Positions 33,889 through 42,437 of a DNA stretch of 64,000 bases are shown here, in pieces. Where the stretch lies: assembly GCA_902472305.1 (NCBI GenBank), contig CABRNK010000008.1, positions 24,479-88,478 of the forward strand. Direction: 5' to 3'. The translations under genes and the position numbers were made by a program. Every line of letters begins with the position of its first letter. Positions within the stretch are counted from its first letter, which is position 1. The stretch is from Hominenteromicrobium sp900549945. GTDB lineage: Bacteria > Bacillota > Clostridia > Oscillospirales > Acutalibacteraceae. The notes beneath the pieces are model-generated. The model was not told where the DNA came from and did no database searches. It worked only from the letters and a program-made list of their open reading frames with translations.

Positions 33889-34803
33889 TCAATCGTTGCC
33901 CTTCTGCGCCGTCATCGCCGGGTCCTCTGCTTTTGGGGAGGGCGACGGCTCGGGCAGGTTCGCCTGCACGTCCCCCTTGCCGTCAAACGACGTGATGACA
34001 AAAACATCCGACACCGTTTTTACATCGACGTACGGCGTGACGATCGCGTAAAACGACGAATCGGCGTTGCTGCGCTCCACGCTGTCCACGCGGCCGATCA
34101 GAAGGTCGCTCGGGAACATGCCGCCCGCGCCGGAGGTCGTGACGATCGCGCCGGGCTGAACCTGCGTGCCGCGCGTCAGGTAATTCAGCCGCACCTTGCC
34201 GCTGCTCGCAAACTGGATGTCGCTCGAGATCACGCCGTTTTCGCCGGTCTCCTTCGCGACGGCGCCGATCTGCGTCTCCTCCGAAAGGATCGACCGCACG
34301 CGGCTCGAGGTCGCGCTGACCTCCTCGACGACGCCGACGACGCCCATCTCCGTGATGACCGCATCGCCGGCGGAAATGCCGGAAAGCGAGCCGCGGTTGA
34401 TCGTGAAATCGTAGAATACGTCGCCCGGGTCTCGCCCGACGACGCTCGCCGCCGTCAGCCCGAGGTCGGGCATTGCGTCCTTGACCGAGAGGATGTTTTC
34501 ATAGGAGGCGTTTTCCGCCTTGACCTCGTAGTAATCGACGAGCTGCTCGCGCAGCACGCGGTTTTCCTCGAGAAGCTCCGTGTAAAGCGCTTGAAGCTCC
34601 TCCTTCGACATGCCGTCGAGATTGACGAACTCCTTCGCGCCCTCCGTCATATTCGTGCCCGCCGTGAGCAGCGGCGCGGCCACCGTGCCGAAAAGGCTCG
34701 AGAAAACCGAGCTGCCCGCGCTCAGGCTGTAGATCAAAACGCCGAGCAGTACGACTGCCGCAACCATCAGGATCTTAAACGTGCGGGTTGAAAACTTTTC
34801 CAT
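33889..34803 (-). CDS. mreC: Rod shape-determining protein MreC
   Basis: A 304-residue bitopic protein with a membrane helix at about residues 9-30 (LMVAAVVLLGVLIYSL), a coiled-coil (LQALYTELLEENRVLREQL, about residues 65-85), and the beta-domain typical of MreC (VVGRDPGDVFYDFTINRG, MGVVGVVEEV, GAIVTTSGAGGMFPSDL). The last 30 residues are low-complexity (proline/serine/aspartate). It lies between mreB and mreD. The ATG has only a weak GGGGAT site. Confidence 0.9.
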   Translation of the reverse strand: MEKFSTRTFKILMVAAVVLLGVLIYSLSAGSSVFSSLFGTVAAPLLTAGTNMTEGAKEFVNLDGMSKEELQALYTELLEENRVLREQLVDYYEVKAENASYENILSVKDAMPDLGLTAASVVGRDPGDVFYDFTINRGSLSGISAGDAVITEMGVVGVVEEVSATSSRVRSILSEETQIGAVAKETGENGVISSDIQFASSGKVRLNYLTRGTQVQPGAIVTTSGAGGMFPSDLLIGRVDSVERSNADSSFYAIVTPYVDVKTVSDVFVITSFDGKGDVQANLPEPSPSPKAEDPAMTAQKGND

Positions 34804-34851
34804 GCGTATCCCCATGCCCCGGCAGCACCGAGGCCGTCCTTCCTAAAAAAA

Positions 34852-35931
34852 TCAGGCTTCCTCCGCCCGGCGCGCGTTCGCGGGGATATACGCCCCGCCC
34901 TCAAGCGTTTTCCCCGCGCCCTGCGCAACGCAGTCCATCGGGTGCTCCGCGATATGCACCGGCAGGCCGGTCGCCTCGTGCAGAAAGCGGTCTAACCCGC
35001 GCAGCAGCGCGCCGCCGCCCGTCAGCACGATGCCCGTCTCGAGCAGGTCTGCCGCAAGCTCCGGCGGCGTGCGCTCTAAAACGCTGTGCACCGCCTCAAA
35101 CACCGTTTTGAGCGGCAGCATCAGCGCCTCGCGCACGTCCTCCGCCGTCACGGTGATGTCCCGCGGCTGGCCGTCCGCCGCGCTCGCCGCGCGCAGGCTC
35201 ATCGAGACGCTGCGCAGCTTTTCAAGCGGGTACGCCGAGCCGATGCGCAGCTTGATCTGCTCCGCCGTGCGCTCGCCGACCACGACGCCATACTTTTTTC
35301 TCAGGTGCGCGGCGATCGCTTCGTCGAACTTATCGCCCGCCACGCGCACCGATTCGGACACAACCGGGTCGCCGTAGGAGATGACGGCCACCTCGCTCGT
35401 GCCGCCGCCGATATCGAGCACCATGCTGCCGCGCGGCTTTTCAACCGCGACGCCGGCGCCGAGCGCCGCCGCCATCGGCTCGAGGATCAGCTCGACCTTG
35501 CCGGAGCCGGCGCTGCGCGCGGCGTCCTCCACGGCGCGGCGCTCCACCTCGGTGACGCCCGAGGGAATACAGATGACGATGTGCGGACGGCTGAACGCGC
35601 CCGATTTCAGCGCCTTGCGCACAAAATACTTGAGCATGGCCGCCGTGACCTCGAAATCGGCGATCACGCCGTCTTTGAGCGGGCGCACCGCGACGATCGA
35701 GTCCGGCGTGCGGCCGAGCATCTCCTTCGCCTGCTTGCCCACGGCGAGCACCTCGTCGGTGCGCACGTCGACCGCGACGACCGACGGCTCGCGCAGCACG
35801 ATGCCGCGCCCGCGCACATAAACGAGCGTGTTCGCCGTGCCGAGATCGATGCCGATGTCCTTCACCGAGCTGGAAAATACCGAGAAAAGCGAGGCGAGCC
35901 CCGCGAGAATATCCGAACCTATCGCACCCAT
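34852..35931 (-). CDS. mreB: MreB/Mbl rod shape-determining actin homologue
   Basis: A 359-residue actin-fold protein with the phosphate loop IGIDLGTANTLVYVRG at about residue 25, ERRAVEDAARSAG, LEPMAAALGAG and the adenosine-binding MVLDIGGGTSEVAVIS. It has an N-terminal extension of about 20 residues (MGAIGSDILAGLASLFSVFS), hydrophobic and probably amphipathic membrane-binding, longer than usual. It is first in an mreBCD-mrdA operon, with a promoter at 35993-36021. Confidence 0.95.
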   Translation of the reverse strand: MGAIGSDILAGLASLFSVFSSSVKDIGIDLGTANTLVYVRGRGIVLREPSVVAVDVRTDEVLAVGKQAKEMLGRTPDSIVAVRPLKDGVIADFEVTAAMLKYFVRKALKSGAFSRPHIVICIPSGVTEVERRAVEDAARSAGSGKVELILEPMAAALGAGVAVEKPRGSMVLDIGGGTSEVAVISYGDPVVSESVRVAGDKFDEAIAAHLRKKYGVVVGERTAEQIKLRIGSAYPLEKLRSVSMSLRAASAADGQPRDITVTAEDVREALMLPLKTVFEAVHSVLERTPPELAADLLETGIVLTGGGALLRGLDRFLHEATGLPVHIAEHPMDCVAQGAGKTLEGGAYIPANARRAEEA

Positions 35932-35992
35932 GCGTCAAAGCCTCCACCGGGCCCGGCCGCCTGCCGCCGGAGCCGCAAAAATTACACAGTAC

Positions 35993-36021
35993 AGTATAGC
36001 AAAAAAACGGCGCTTTCTCAA
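35993..36021 (-). promoter_or_regulatory. mreB promoter
   Basis: On the minus strand, TTGAGA (36021-36016), a 17-bp spacer and TATACT (35998-35993), 62 bases before the mreB ATG. Upstream an imperfect A+T-rich inverted repeat (AAAGTTTACAA...TTGTAACTTT, 36026-36049) ends in a T-run and may terminate dut. Confidence 0.7.
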
Positions 36022-36106
36022 CCGCAAAAGTTTACAATTTGTAACTTTTTTGAAAAATCCCAAGATATGCGGCGCATGCAGCCCGCCGCACCATATCTTG
36101 AAGCCT

Positions 36107-36565
36107 TTATTTCCCGGTGCTTCCAAAGCCGCCCGCGCCGCGGTCCGTCTCGGAAAGCGACGCGACCTCCACGATCTCCGGCGCGAAATACGGCATGATG
36201 ATCATCTGCGCGATGCGCTCCCCCGGCTGCACCGTGTACGGCTCCGCGCTCAGGTTGTGCAGGCCGACGCGGATCTCGCCGCGGTAGTCGCTGTCCACAA
36301 CGCCGACGCCGTTCGTCACATGGATGCCTTTCTTGATGCCGAGCCCGCTGCGCGTGAAGATGAATCCCGCCGTGCCCGCCGGGATCTCCGCCGCAAGGCC
36401 GCTCGGGAACACCGCCCGCTCGCCGGGCGGAACCGTCTGCGGCGCGTCGATGCAGGCGCACAGGTCGTAGCCGGCGCTGCCCGCCGTCGCCTGCTTCGGC
36501 AGCACGGCGCCCTCGCGCACGCGCATCAGCTTTAAAACCATTTTCGCTTCACTTTTATTTTCCAT
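36107..36565 (-). CDS. dut: dUTP diphosphatase
   Basis: A 152-residue trimeric dUTPase that hydrolyses dUTP to dUMP. The five motifs are visible: AGSAGYDLCA (1), RSGLGIKKG (2), GVVDSDYRGEI (3), GERIAQMII (4) and the C-terminal RGAGGFGSTGK (5). ATG 36565 has AGGAGGAAACG upstream. It lies 162 bases after the U32 peptidase gene in the same direction; the gap contains TTTCCACA repeats. Confidence 0.96.
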   Translation of the reverse strand: MENKSEAKMVLKLMRVREGAVLPKQATAGSAGYDLCACIDAPQTVPPGERAVFPSGLAAEIPAGTAGFIFTRSGLGIKKGIHVTNGVGVVDSDYRGEIRVGLHNLSAEPYTVQPGERIAQMIIMPYFAPEIVEVASLSETDRGAGGFGSTGK

Positions 36566-36619
36566 GTTTCGTTTCCTCCTGATTTTTCCGCCGTTTTCCG
36601 GGCGGGCTGTGCAAAACCG

Positions 36620-36833
36620 TTTCCACAGCCCTGTTGAAATCTGTTTTGGCTTTGCACTGCGGCTTTTCCGCCTCTTTTTTTCCTGCCGGCAAAAAGTTTT
36701 GCACGCTTTCCACAGAGTTTTCCACACTCACAGCACGCCGCGTGTAAAAAGCCCCCGAGTATAGTCGGAATGCGGCTTTTCCTGTCGAATCGCGCGGCGC
36801 AGGATTTCCCCTGTTTCCACAGCTTTTTCCACA
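36620..36833. repeat. Cluster of five TTTCCACA motifs (DnaA-box-like)
   Basis: TTTCCACA occurs at 36620, 36707, 36719 (as TTTTCCACA), 36814 and 36826 (as TTTTTCCACA), all in the same orientation, within 214 bp spanning the 3' end of the U32 gene and the gap before dut. The motif is one mismatch from the DnaA box TTATCCACA. One A+T change away from consensus means weak sites. No oriC genes are nearby. Function is inferred, not shown. Confidence 0.45.
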
Positions 36834-38812
36834 GAAAACCTTAAAACGCCAAAATCCGCGCCGTTTCCCGCGCGAACGCTGTCTGTTATTGTCAGCGGCA
36901 CGCTGTTGAAAACCTCCGAAAAAACGGGCTTTCCCGCAAATTTTGTGCAAAGCACGGGAAATTCCACGCCGCGCCGGTCGCGGATCGAAAGCGGCCGCTT
37001 GCAGTGCAGGCAGCCCTTTTTCGAATTGGCGAGCGGGCAGTTGCGCGTGAGCATCAGCGGCTGCCGCCCGTAAACGAGCGTGCCGCGCGGCAGGGTGCCG
37101 CCGAGCGCCGCAAGCTCCCCGCCGGTCAGCTCCATCGAGACCTCCGCGTCGCACAGGCCGAGCGATTCGAAAAAGCGCAGGCTCTGCGTGTTGAAGATGT
37201 TGAGAGAGAATCCGCCGTGCGCGGACACATCCAGCTCCCGGCACAGCGCCGCGGCGCCGAGGTTCCCGCACCAGAAATGCGTGAAGCCCTCGCGGCGGAG
37301 CGCTTCCATCCGCGCCCGGACCGGCGCCTCGACGCCCCAGAGCGCCCGGGGGATTTCCAGAATCAGCGCGTGCCCGGCCCGGCGCAGCGCGTCGAGCGTT
37401 TCTGCGGGCGTTTCAAGCGGCAGGATGACCCGGTCGAGCGCCGCCGCGTTTTCCGGAATCTGCTGCGCGTCGCGGAACGCGCCGCGCAGCGCGAGCTTTT
37501 CGGGCTTGTGCGGGCGCACGTCGAGCGCGGGCATCCGGAACGGAACCGGCGGTTTTTCCCGCCGCTGTGCGCCGAGCGATTCGAGCGCCGCACGCCGCAG
37601 GCCGTTCAGCACCGAAACCGGTACCGCCGTATGCCCGTCGGTCTCGATTTCCACCGCCGTGCAGCAGTACGGCGTGCCGCCCGTCTTTTGCAGCTGCGCC
37701 TTCCAGCGCGCTGTGTCCACCGGAAGCCGCTGCGCCGCCTCGCAGATATGCGCCGCTTCCTTGACCGACACGGTATGCGCGCCGTCCGACGCGGTGAGCA
37801 CGGGGCACTCCCCCTCGAAAACGCGCGCGCAAAGCGTGACCGACACGCGCTGCCGCTCCGTCTTATACAGCTCGTGCAGGCTTGCAAACACCGCGCTCGA
37901 CGCGCCCTCCACATCCTCCTTTGTGCGGATGCCGAACATCCCGCGTCCGCGCCTTGCGGACAGGTAGCCGTCCGTAAAGCCCGAGCGGGAGAACACCGCG
38001 CTAAGGTCCTCCAGAAGTGCCGGCGGCACCGGCTCGCCGTCCGCCGCATGGCGGCAGGCGGAAACCGCCGCCGCCACATATTCGGGCCGCTTCATGCGCC
38101 CCTCGATCTTCGCCGAGCAGACGCCGGCGGCCGAGAGCGCGCCAATGTGCTCGATGAACGACATATCCTTGAGGCTGAGGTCGTGTCCCGTGCCGCCGGG
38201 GGCCACAAAGGGCAGGCGGCACGTCTGCGCGCAGCGCCCGCGGTTGCCGCTGCGGCCGCCGAGCATCGCGCTGAAATAGCACTGCCCGGAAAGCGACATG
38301 CACAGCGCGCCGTGCACGAACGCCTCGAGCTCCACGTCGGTCTGCACCGAGACCGCGCGGATCTCCTCGAGCGACATCTCGCGCGCAAGCACCACGCGCG
38401 ACGCGCCGAGCTCCTTTAAAAGCGCCGCGCCCGCCGGCGTGTGCAGGCTCATCTGCGTCGAGGCGTGCACCGGCATTTCGGGGCACGCCTCGCGCAGGAG
38501 CGCGAAAAGCCCCGCATCCTGCACCAAAATGCCGTCCACCGGCAGGCTGCACAGAAAAGCGCAGAATTCGAGCGCCTCCGAAAGCTCCGCGTCCTTGATG
38601 AGCGTGTTGACCGTCACGTAGACGCGCACGCCGCGCTCGCGCGCAAAGGTCACGGCCTCCCGCAGCGCCTCGTTCGAAAAATTTACGGCGCTCGCCCTTG
38701 CGGAAAAGAGCGAGCCGCCCAGATACACCGCGTCCGCACCGGCAAACACCGCGGCCTTTAACGCCGCCGGGTTCCCAGCCGGCGCCAGAACTTCAATTCT
38801 TTCCGTTGTCAA
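36728..38812 (-). CDS. U32 family peptidase / tRNA-hydroxylation-type protein
   Basis: A 694-residue U32 family protein (collagenase-like), longer than the single-domain 400-residue forms, with a C-terminal half typical of the DUF3656-containing U32 proteins. It begins with EVLAPAGNPAALKAAVFAGA and has AVYLGGSLFSAR, the family signature FVHGALCMSLSGQCYFS with conserved Cys, RSGNRGRCAQTCRLPF, and a later CLHCKRPLSIRDRRG. Relatives (TrhP/RlhA) act in prephenate-dependent tRNA or rRNA hydroxylation, not obviously in proteolysis. The start is TTG 38812 with AGGAGAAACGG upstream. It follows zapA. Confidence 0.85.
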   Translation of the reverse strand: MTTERIEVLAPAGNPAALKAAVFAGADAVYLGGSLFSARASAVNFSNEALREAVTFARERGVRVYVTVNTLIKDAELSEALEFCAFLCSLPVDGILVQDAGLFALLREACPEMPVHASTQMSLHTPAGAALLKELGASRVVLAREMSLEEIRAVSVQTDVELEAFVHGALCMSLSGQCYFSAMLGGRSGNRGRCAQTCRLPFVAPGGTGHDLSLKDMSFIEHIGALSAAGVCSAKIEGRMKRPEYVAAAVSACRHAADGEPVPPALLEDLSAVFSRSGFTDGYLSARRGRGMFGIRTKEDVEGASSAVFASLHELYKTERQRVSVTLCARVFEGECPVLTASDGAHTVSVKEAAHICEAAQRLPVDTARWKAQLQKTGGTPYCCTAVEIETDGHTAVPVSVLNGLRRAALESLGAQRREKPPVPFRMPALDVRPHKPEKLALRGAFRDAQQIPENAAALDRVILPLETPAETLDALRRAGHALILEIPRALWGVEAPVRARMEALRREGFTHFWCGNLGAAALCRELDVSAHGGFSLNIFNTQSLRFFESLGLCDAEVSMELTGGELAALGGTLPRGTLVYGRQPLMLTRNCPLANSKKGCLHCKRPLSIRDRRGVEFPVLCTKFAGKPVFSEVFNSVPLTITDSVRAGNGADFGVLRFSVEKAVETGEILRRAIRQEKPHSDYTRGLFTRGVL

Positions 38813-38978
38813 ATCCGTTTCTCCTATCCCTGCATTTCCGTTTCAAGCGCTCTGCCGCCGGGCCGGGTCTGCTTCACCCTGATTTCCGGTTCTTCTAACG
38901 AGGCATACAAGCGCCTCATTTTCTCCTCTCATACGGATATTTCGATTTTCCCGCCCCGTGCGCACGCCGCGCCGCCGG

Positions 38979-39443
38979 TCACTCCTTGGCGAAAAAGCTG
39001 ACAAGCCCCGCCTGCTCCCCTACGTCTTGGCGGAGCGGGTTGCGCATCTCCACCGGCATGCCGGCCGGTTTCTCCGCGGGCGCCGCCGGCTGTGCCCGTG
39101 CCTGCCGGAGCTGCGCCTCGGCGATTTTCAGCTTGCCCTCCGCCTGCTGCAAGCGCTGGCGAAGCCCCTCCGCGCCGCCGATCTCGTGCAGCTCCGCCTC
39201 TAACTGCCGCACCTTTTCCTCGCTTTCCCGCAGCGCGGCATCCCGCCGGGCAAGCTCCTCGCAGAGATTCATCGCCGTGATCACCGCGGCCTTTTCGACG
39301 GAAGCGGCATATGCTGTGCTGAGCACCCGCTCCATGCGCGTGCGCACCGCCCCAGCGATCTGTTCCGCCGCGTCGCGGTCCGCATCGCCCGACACGGTGA
39401 CCTCCACGCCGCAGATATTCAGTTTGCACCTCGTCTTTTCCAT
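38979..39443 (-). CDS. zapA: Cell division protein ZapA
   Basis: A 154-residue ZapA-like protein: the N-terminal ZapA domain (CKLNICGVEVTVSGDAD, about residues 5-21) is followed by a long coiled coil (about residues 65-125) rich in Glu/Gln/Arg/Leu. ZapA cross-links FtsZ filaments. ATG 39443 has GGAAGG about 13 bases upstream; longer openings are not supported. It is followed by the U32 gene, the usual zapA-U32 pairing in Clostridia. The 166-base gap after it holds a small hairpin (GAGGC...GCCTC) and no clear gene. Confidence 0.85.
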   Translation of the reverse strand: MEKTRCKLNICGVEVTVSGDADRDAAEQIAGAVRTRMERVLSTAYAASVEKAAVITAMNLCEELARRDAALRESEEKVRQLEAELHEIGGAEGLRQRLQQAEGKLKIAEAQLRQARAQPAAPAEKPAGMPVEMRNPLRQDVGEQAGLVSFFAKE

Positions 39444-39510
39444 TTTCAATTCTGCCTTCCTTTCCGCATGGCGCGCCGCTTCAGGCGCAGCCGCCGGATT
39501 CTCTGTCCCT

Positions 39511-39539
39511 ATTATATTGCATTTCGGGCAAAAAGGAAA
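39511..39539 (-). promoter_or_regulatory. zapA promoter
   Basis: On the minus strand a consensus TATAAT (39516-39511) lies 68 bases before the zapA ATG, with a poor -35 (TTCCTT) at 17 bp. Confidence 0.4.
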
Positions 39540-39620
39540 GGGAGACGGGGAAAATTTGCGCCCACGCTGTAAAAAAAGGCCGAAAACCCGCATTTTATCT
39601 GATGTTTTACGAAAAACGGC

Positions 39621-39649
39621 TTGTTAATTTTTCAAAAACATCCTATAAT
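39621..39649 (+). promoter_or_regulatory. Upstream promoter for a short leader or small RNA
   Basis: TTGTTA (39621-39626), a 17-bp spacer and TATAAT (39644-39649). It lies 260 bases before glgP and 130 bases before the second promoter. The RNA would start near 39657. Confidence 0.65.
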
Positions 39650-39780
39650 AGGCAGAGCGGGCCGCGCGGTGCGCCCGGTTTCCCGCCGTGTTTTTGACGA
39701 TACGGCGGGGGAAGGCGTTTTGCGCCGTTTTTCTGTAAAAACCATACAAAGCGAAATGGCAAACTTCGTCTGGTTCGGTA
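39650..39780 (+). other. Structured untranslated stretch upstream of glgP
   Basis: Contains the inverted repeat CCCGCCGT...ACGGCGGG (about 39681-39711) and then GGCG-TTTTG-CGCC followed by GTTTTTC (about 39714-39738), which looks like a weak terminator. The only open frame (to 39914) has no ribosome binding site and unlikely composition. This could be a small RNA or a leader with a regulated terminator. No known riboswitch class recognised. Confidence 0.35.
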
Positions 39781-39809
39781 TTGAATCCACCGTGTTTTTA
39801 GTATATAAT
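39781..39809 (+). promoter_or_regulatory. glgP promoter
   Basis: TTGAAT (39781-39786), a 17-bp spacer and TATAAT (39804-39809). The leader of about 95 bases to ATG 39911 is A+T-rich. Confidence 0.75.
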
Positions 39810-39910
39810 TTATTTGAATCCCTTTGTTTTTGTGTGCTAAAGTATTTTGTTTTATGCAATATGCACAAATATCGTGTATTTTACGTCTGTAACAACTTAG
39901 GAGGTACTAC

Positions 39911-42340
39911 ATGAATTACGGCATGACGGTCGCACAGGTGAAAACGGCGATCCAAGAAAAACTCTCTCACATCTACGGCGTCTCCTCTAAAAACGCCAGC
40001 GACGAGGAATTTTACAAGGCGTCCGCCCTTGTTGTGCGCGATCTTCTGATGCGCGGCAGAAACGAATTCGTCCGCAACGCAGAAAAGAGCGACACAAAGC
40101 AGGTCTACTACCTCTGCATGGAGTTCCTGCTCGGGCGCTCCCTGAAAAACAACCTCTTCAACCTCGGCCTTGAGGAAAAATTCCGCAAGGCGCTCTCCGA
40201 TATGGGCGCGAAGCTCGACGCGCTCTATGAGCAGGAGCCGGACGCCGGCCTCGGCAACGGCGGCCTCGGCCGCCTCGCGGCATGCTTCCTCGACGGCCTC
40301 GCCACGCAGGGCTACCCGGCAATGGGCTACTCGCTGCGCTACGAGTACGGCATCTTCCGCCAGAAGCTCGTCGAGGGCTGGCAGACCGAGCTGCCGGACT
40401 TCTGGCTGCCGGGCGGCGAGGTATGGATGCAGAAAGTCGATGAGAACGCCATCGAGGTGCATTTCGACGGCTACATCGAGGAACAGTGGCACGACCAGTA
40501 CCACTCCGTGCGCCACAAGAACTACAATTCCATTCTCGCGATCCCGTATGACCTGTACGTCTCCGGCATGGACGGCAAGGGCATTTCCGTCCTGCGCATC
40601 TGGCGCGCCGCGGCGAATGAATTCGACATGAAGCTCTTCAACAGCGGCAATTATATGCGCGCGATGGAGCAGACCGCGATGGCCGAGACGATCACAAAAG
40701 TCCTTTACCCCGAGGACAATCACTACGAGGGCAAGAGCCTGCGCCTCGCGCAGCAGTATTTCCTCGTTTCCGCCTCTGTGCAGGACATCGTGCGCCGCCA
40801 CCTGTACGCCCACAGCTCGCTCGACGACCTGCCGAGGCTCGCGGCGATCCACCTGAACGACACGCACCCCGTGCTCGCGATCCCCGAGCTGATGCGCATC
40901 ATGCTCGACGAATGCGGCTACAGCTGGGACGCGGCGTGGGACATCGTCCGCCGCACGATCGCTTACACGAACCACACGGTCATGAGCGAGGCGCTCGAGT
41001 GCTGGAGCGTAGAGCTCTTCAAATCGCGCCTGCCGCGCATTTACCAGATCGTCGAGGAGATCAACCGCCGCTTTTGGGACGAAATGCGCTATAAGGGCGT
41101 GGACGAGGGCAAGATCTGGCGCATGGCGCCGCTGTGCGACGGCTACGTGCGCATGGCGAACCTCGCGGTGCTCGCGACCCACAGCACGAACGGCGTTTCC
41201 GAGCTGCACAGCGAGATCCTAAAGGACAGCGTTTTCCACGATTTCTACACCGAGATGCCGCAGAAGTTCAAGAATGTCACGAACGGCATCGCGCACCGCC
41301 GCTGGCTCAATCAGGCGAACCCGAAGCTCGCCGCGCTCATCACGGAGCTGACCGGCGACGGCTACATCCACGACGCGACGCAGCTTGAAAAGCTGATGGC
41401 CTATAAGGACGACGCGGCCGTGCTCGAGAAGCTGCAGGCGATCAAGCTCGCAAACAAGCAGCGCCTTGCCGAGCACGTGAAGCGCACGCAGGGCCAGATC
41501 ATCGACCCGAACAGCATTTTCGACGTGCAGGTCAAGCGCCTGCACGAGTACAAGCGCCAGCACATGAACGCGCTGCACATCCTTTCTGTTTACCAGTGGC
41601 TGCTTGAAAACCCGAACGCCGACTACACGCCGCACACCTTCTTCTTCGGCGCGAAGGCGGCGCCCGGCTACTATTTCGCGAAGGAGATCCTCCAGTTCAT
41701 CGTCTGCCTCGCGAACACGATCAACAACGACCCGCGCGTCAACCAGAAGCTGCGCGTGATCTTCGTCGAAAACTACTGCGTCTCCTGGGCCGAGCTTCTG
41801 ACCCCGGCCGCCGAAATCAGCGAGCAGATCTCGCTCGCCGGCACCGAGGCCTCCGGCACCTCAAACATGAAGTTCATGATCAACGGCGCGATCACGCTCG
41901 GCACACTCGACGGCGCGAACGTCGAGATCCTCGAGGCGGTCGGCGACGACAACCTCATCCTCTTCGGCATGACGACGCCGGAGGTCAACAGCCTGCGCGC
42001 CTCCGGCTACCGCCCGCGCAACCAGTACGAGAACAACAGCATCATCAGAAAGGCGGTCGACGCGCTCGGCCGCGGCTTCGACGGCAAGACCTTCTCGAAT
42101 CTGCATCAGGCGCTGCTCAACGTCGACCAGTATATGGCGCTCGCCGACTTCGCCTCCTACAGCGACGCCCAGCGGCAGGCGGAGCGCCTCTACAAGGACC
42201 AGAAAAAGTGGAACGCGATGTCGCTCGTCAACACGGCAAAGGCCGGCATCTTCGCGGCCGACCGCTCAATCCGCGATTACGCGAACAACATCTGGCTCGC
42301 AAAGCCCGTCAGCGCTACAACCGAAAAGAAAAAGGCATAA
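39911..42340 (+). CDS. glgP: Glycogen/alpha-glucan phosphorylase
   Basis: An 809-residue GT35 phosphorylase that releases glucose-1-phosphate from alpha-1,4-glucans, close to the usual 800-840. Landmarks are YLCMEFLLGRSLKNN, DAGLGNGGLGRLAACFLD, HLNDTHPVLAIPELMR, KRLHEYKRQHMN and the PLP-lysine motif GTEASGTSNMKFMINGA, with the lysine at residue 654. AGGAGG lies 6 bases before ATG 39911. It is followed by a strong terminator and then a GH13 hydrolase, a likely partner that trims branched or short glucans. Confidence 0.96.
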   Translation: MNYGMTVAQVKTAIQEKLSHIYGVSSKNASDEEFYKASALVVRDLLMRGRNEFVRNAEKSDTKQVYYLCMEFLLGRSLKNNLFNLGLEEKFRKALSDMGAKLDALYEQEPDAGLGNGGLGRLAACFLDGLATQGYPAMGYSLRYEYGIFRQKLVEGWQTELPDFWLPGGEVWMQKVDENAIEVHFDGYIEEQWHDQYHSVRHKNYNSILAIPYDLYVSGMDGKGISVLRIWRAAANEFDMKLFNSGNYMRAMEQTAMAETITKVLYPEDNHYEGKSLRLAQQYFLVSASVQDIVRRHLYAHSSLDDLPRLAAIHLNDTHPVLAIPELMRIMLDECGYSWDAAWDIVRRTIAYTNHTVMSEALECWSVELFKSRLPRIYQIVEEINRRFWDEMRYKGVDEGKIWRMAPLCDGYVRMANLAVLATHSTNGVSELHSEILKDSVFHDFYTEMPQKFKNVTNGIAHRRWLNQANPKLAALITELTGDGYIHDATQLEKLMAYKDDAAVLEKLQAIKLANKQRLAEHVKRTQGQIIDPNSIFDVQVKRLHEYKRQHMNALHILSVYQWLLENPNADYTPHTFFFGAKAAPGYYFAKEILQFIVCLANTINNDPRVNQKLRVIFVENYCVSWAELLTPAAEISEQISLAGTEASGTSNMKFMINGAITLGTLDGANVEILEAVGDDNLILFGMTTPEVNSLRASGYRPRNQYENNSIIRKAVDALGRGFDGKTFSNLHQALLNVDQYMALADFASYSDAQRQAERLYKDQKKWNAMSLVNTAKAGIFAADRSIRDYANNIWLAKPVSATTEKKKA

Positions 42341-42359
42341 CCCGCACACGCAGCCTGCA

Positions 42360-42393
42360 AAGGGGCGCCGGAACAGCTCCGGCGCCCCTTTTT
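42360..42393 (+). terminator. Terminator after glgP
   Basis: AGGGGCGCCGGA pairs with TCCGGCGCCCCT over a 5-base loop, followed by TTTT. It lies 18 bases after the glgP stop. Confidence 0.9.
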
Positions 42394-42437
42394 CCCGAAA
42401 ACGCAGCCCAGAGAAAAACCGCAAGGGAGCTTCCGCC

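Noticed and set aside
38813..38978. Small frames (23 and 44 codons) between zapA and the U32 gene, one with an AGGAG-like site
   Set aside because: Too short and without recognisable content; the region also contains a hairpin that could explain the apparent site.
39621..39914. A 97-codon frame upstream of glgP
   Set aside because: It begins at the promoter -35, has no ribosome binding site and runs into the glgP start; probably untranslated leader.
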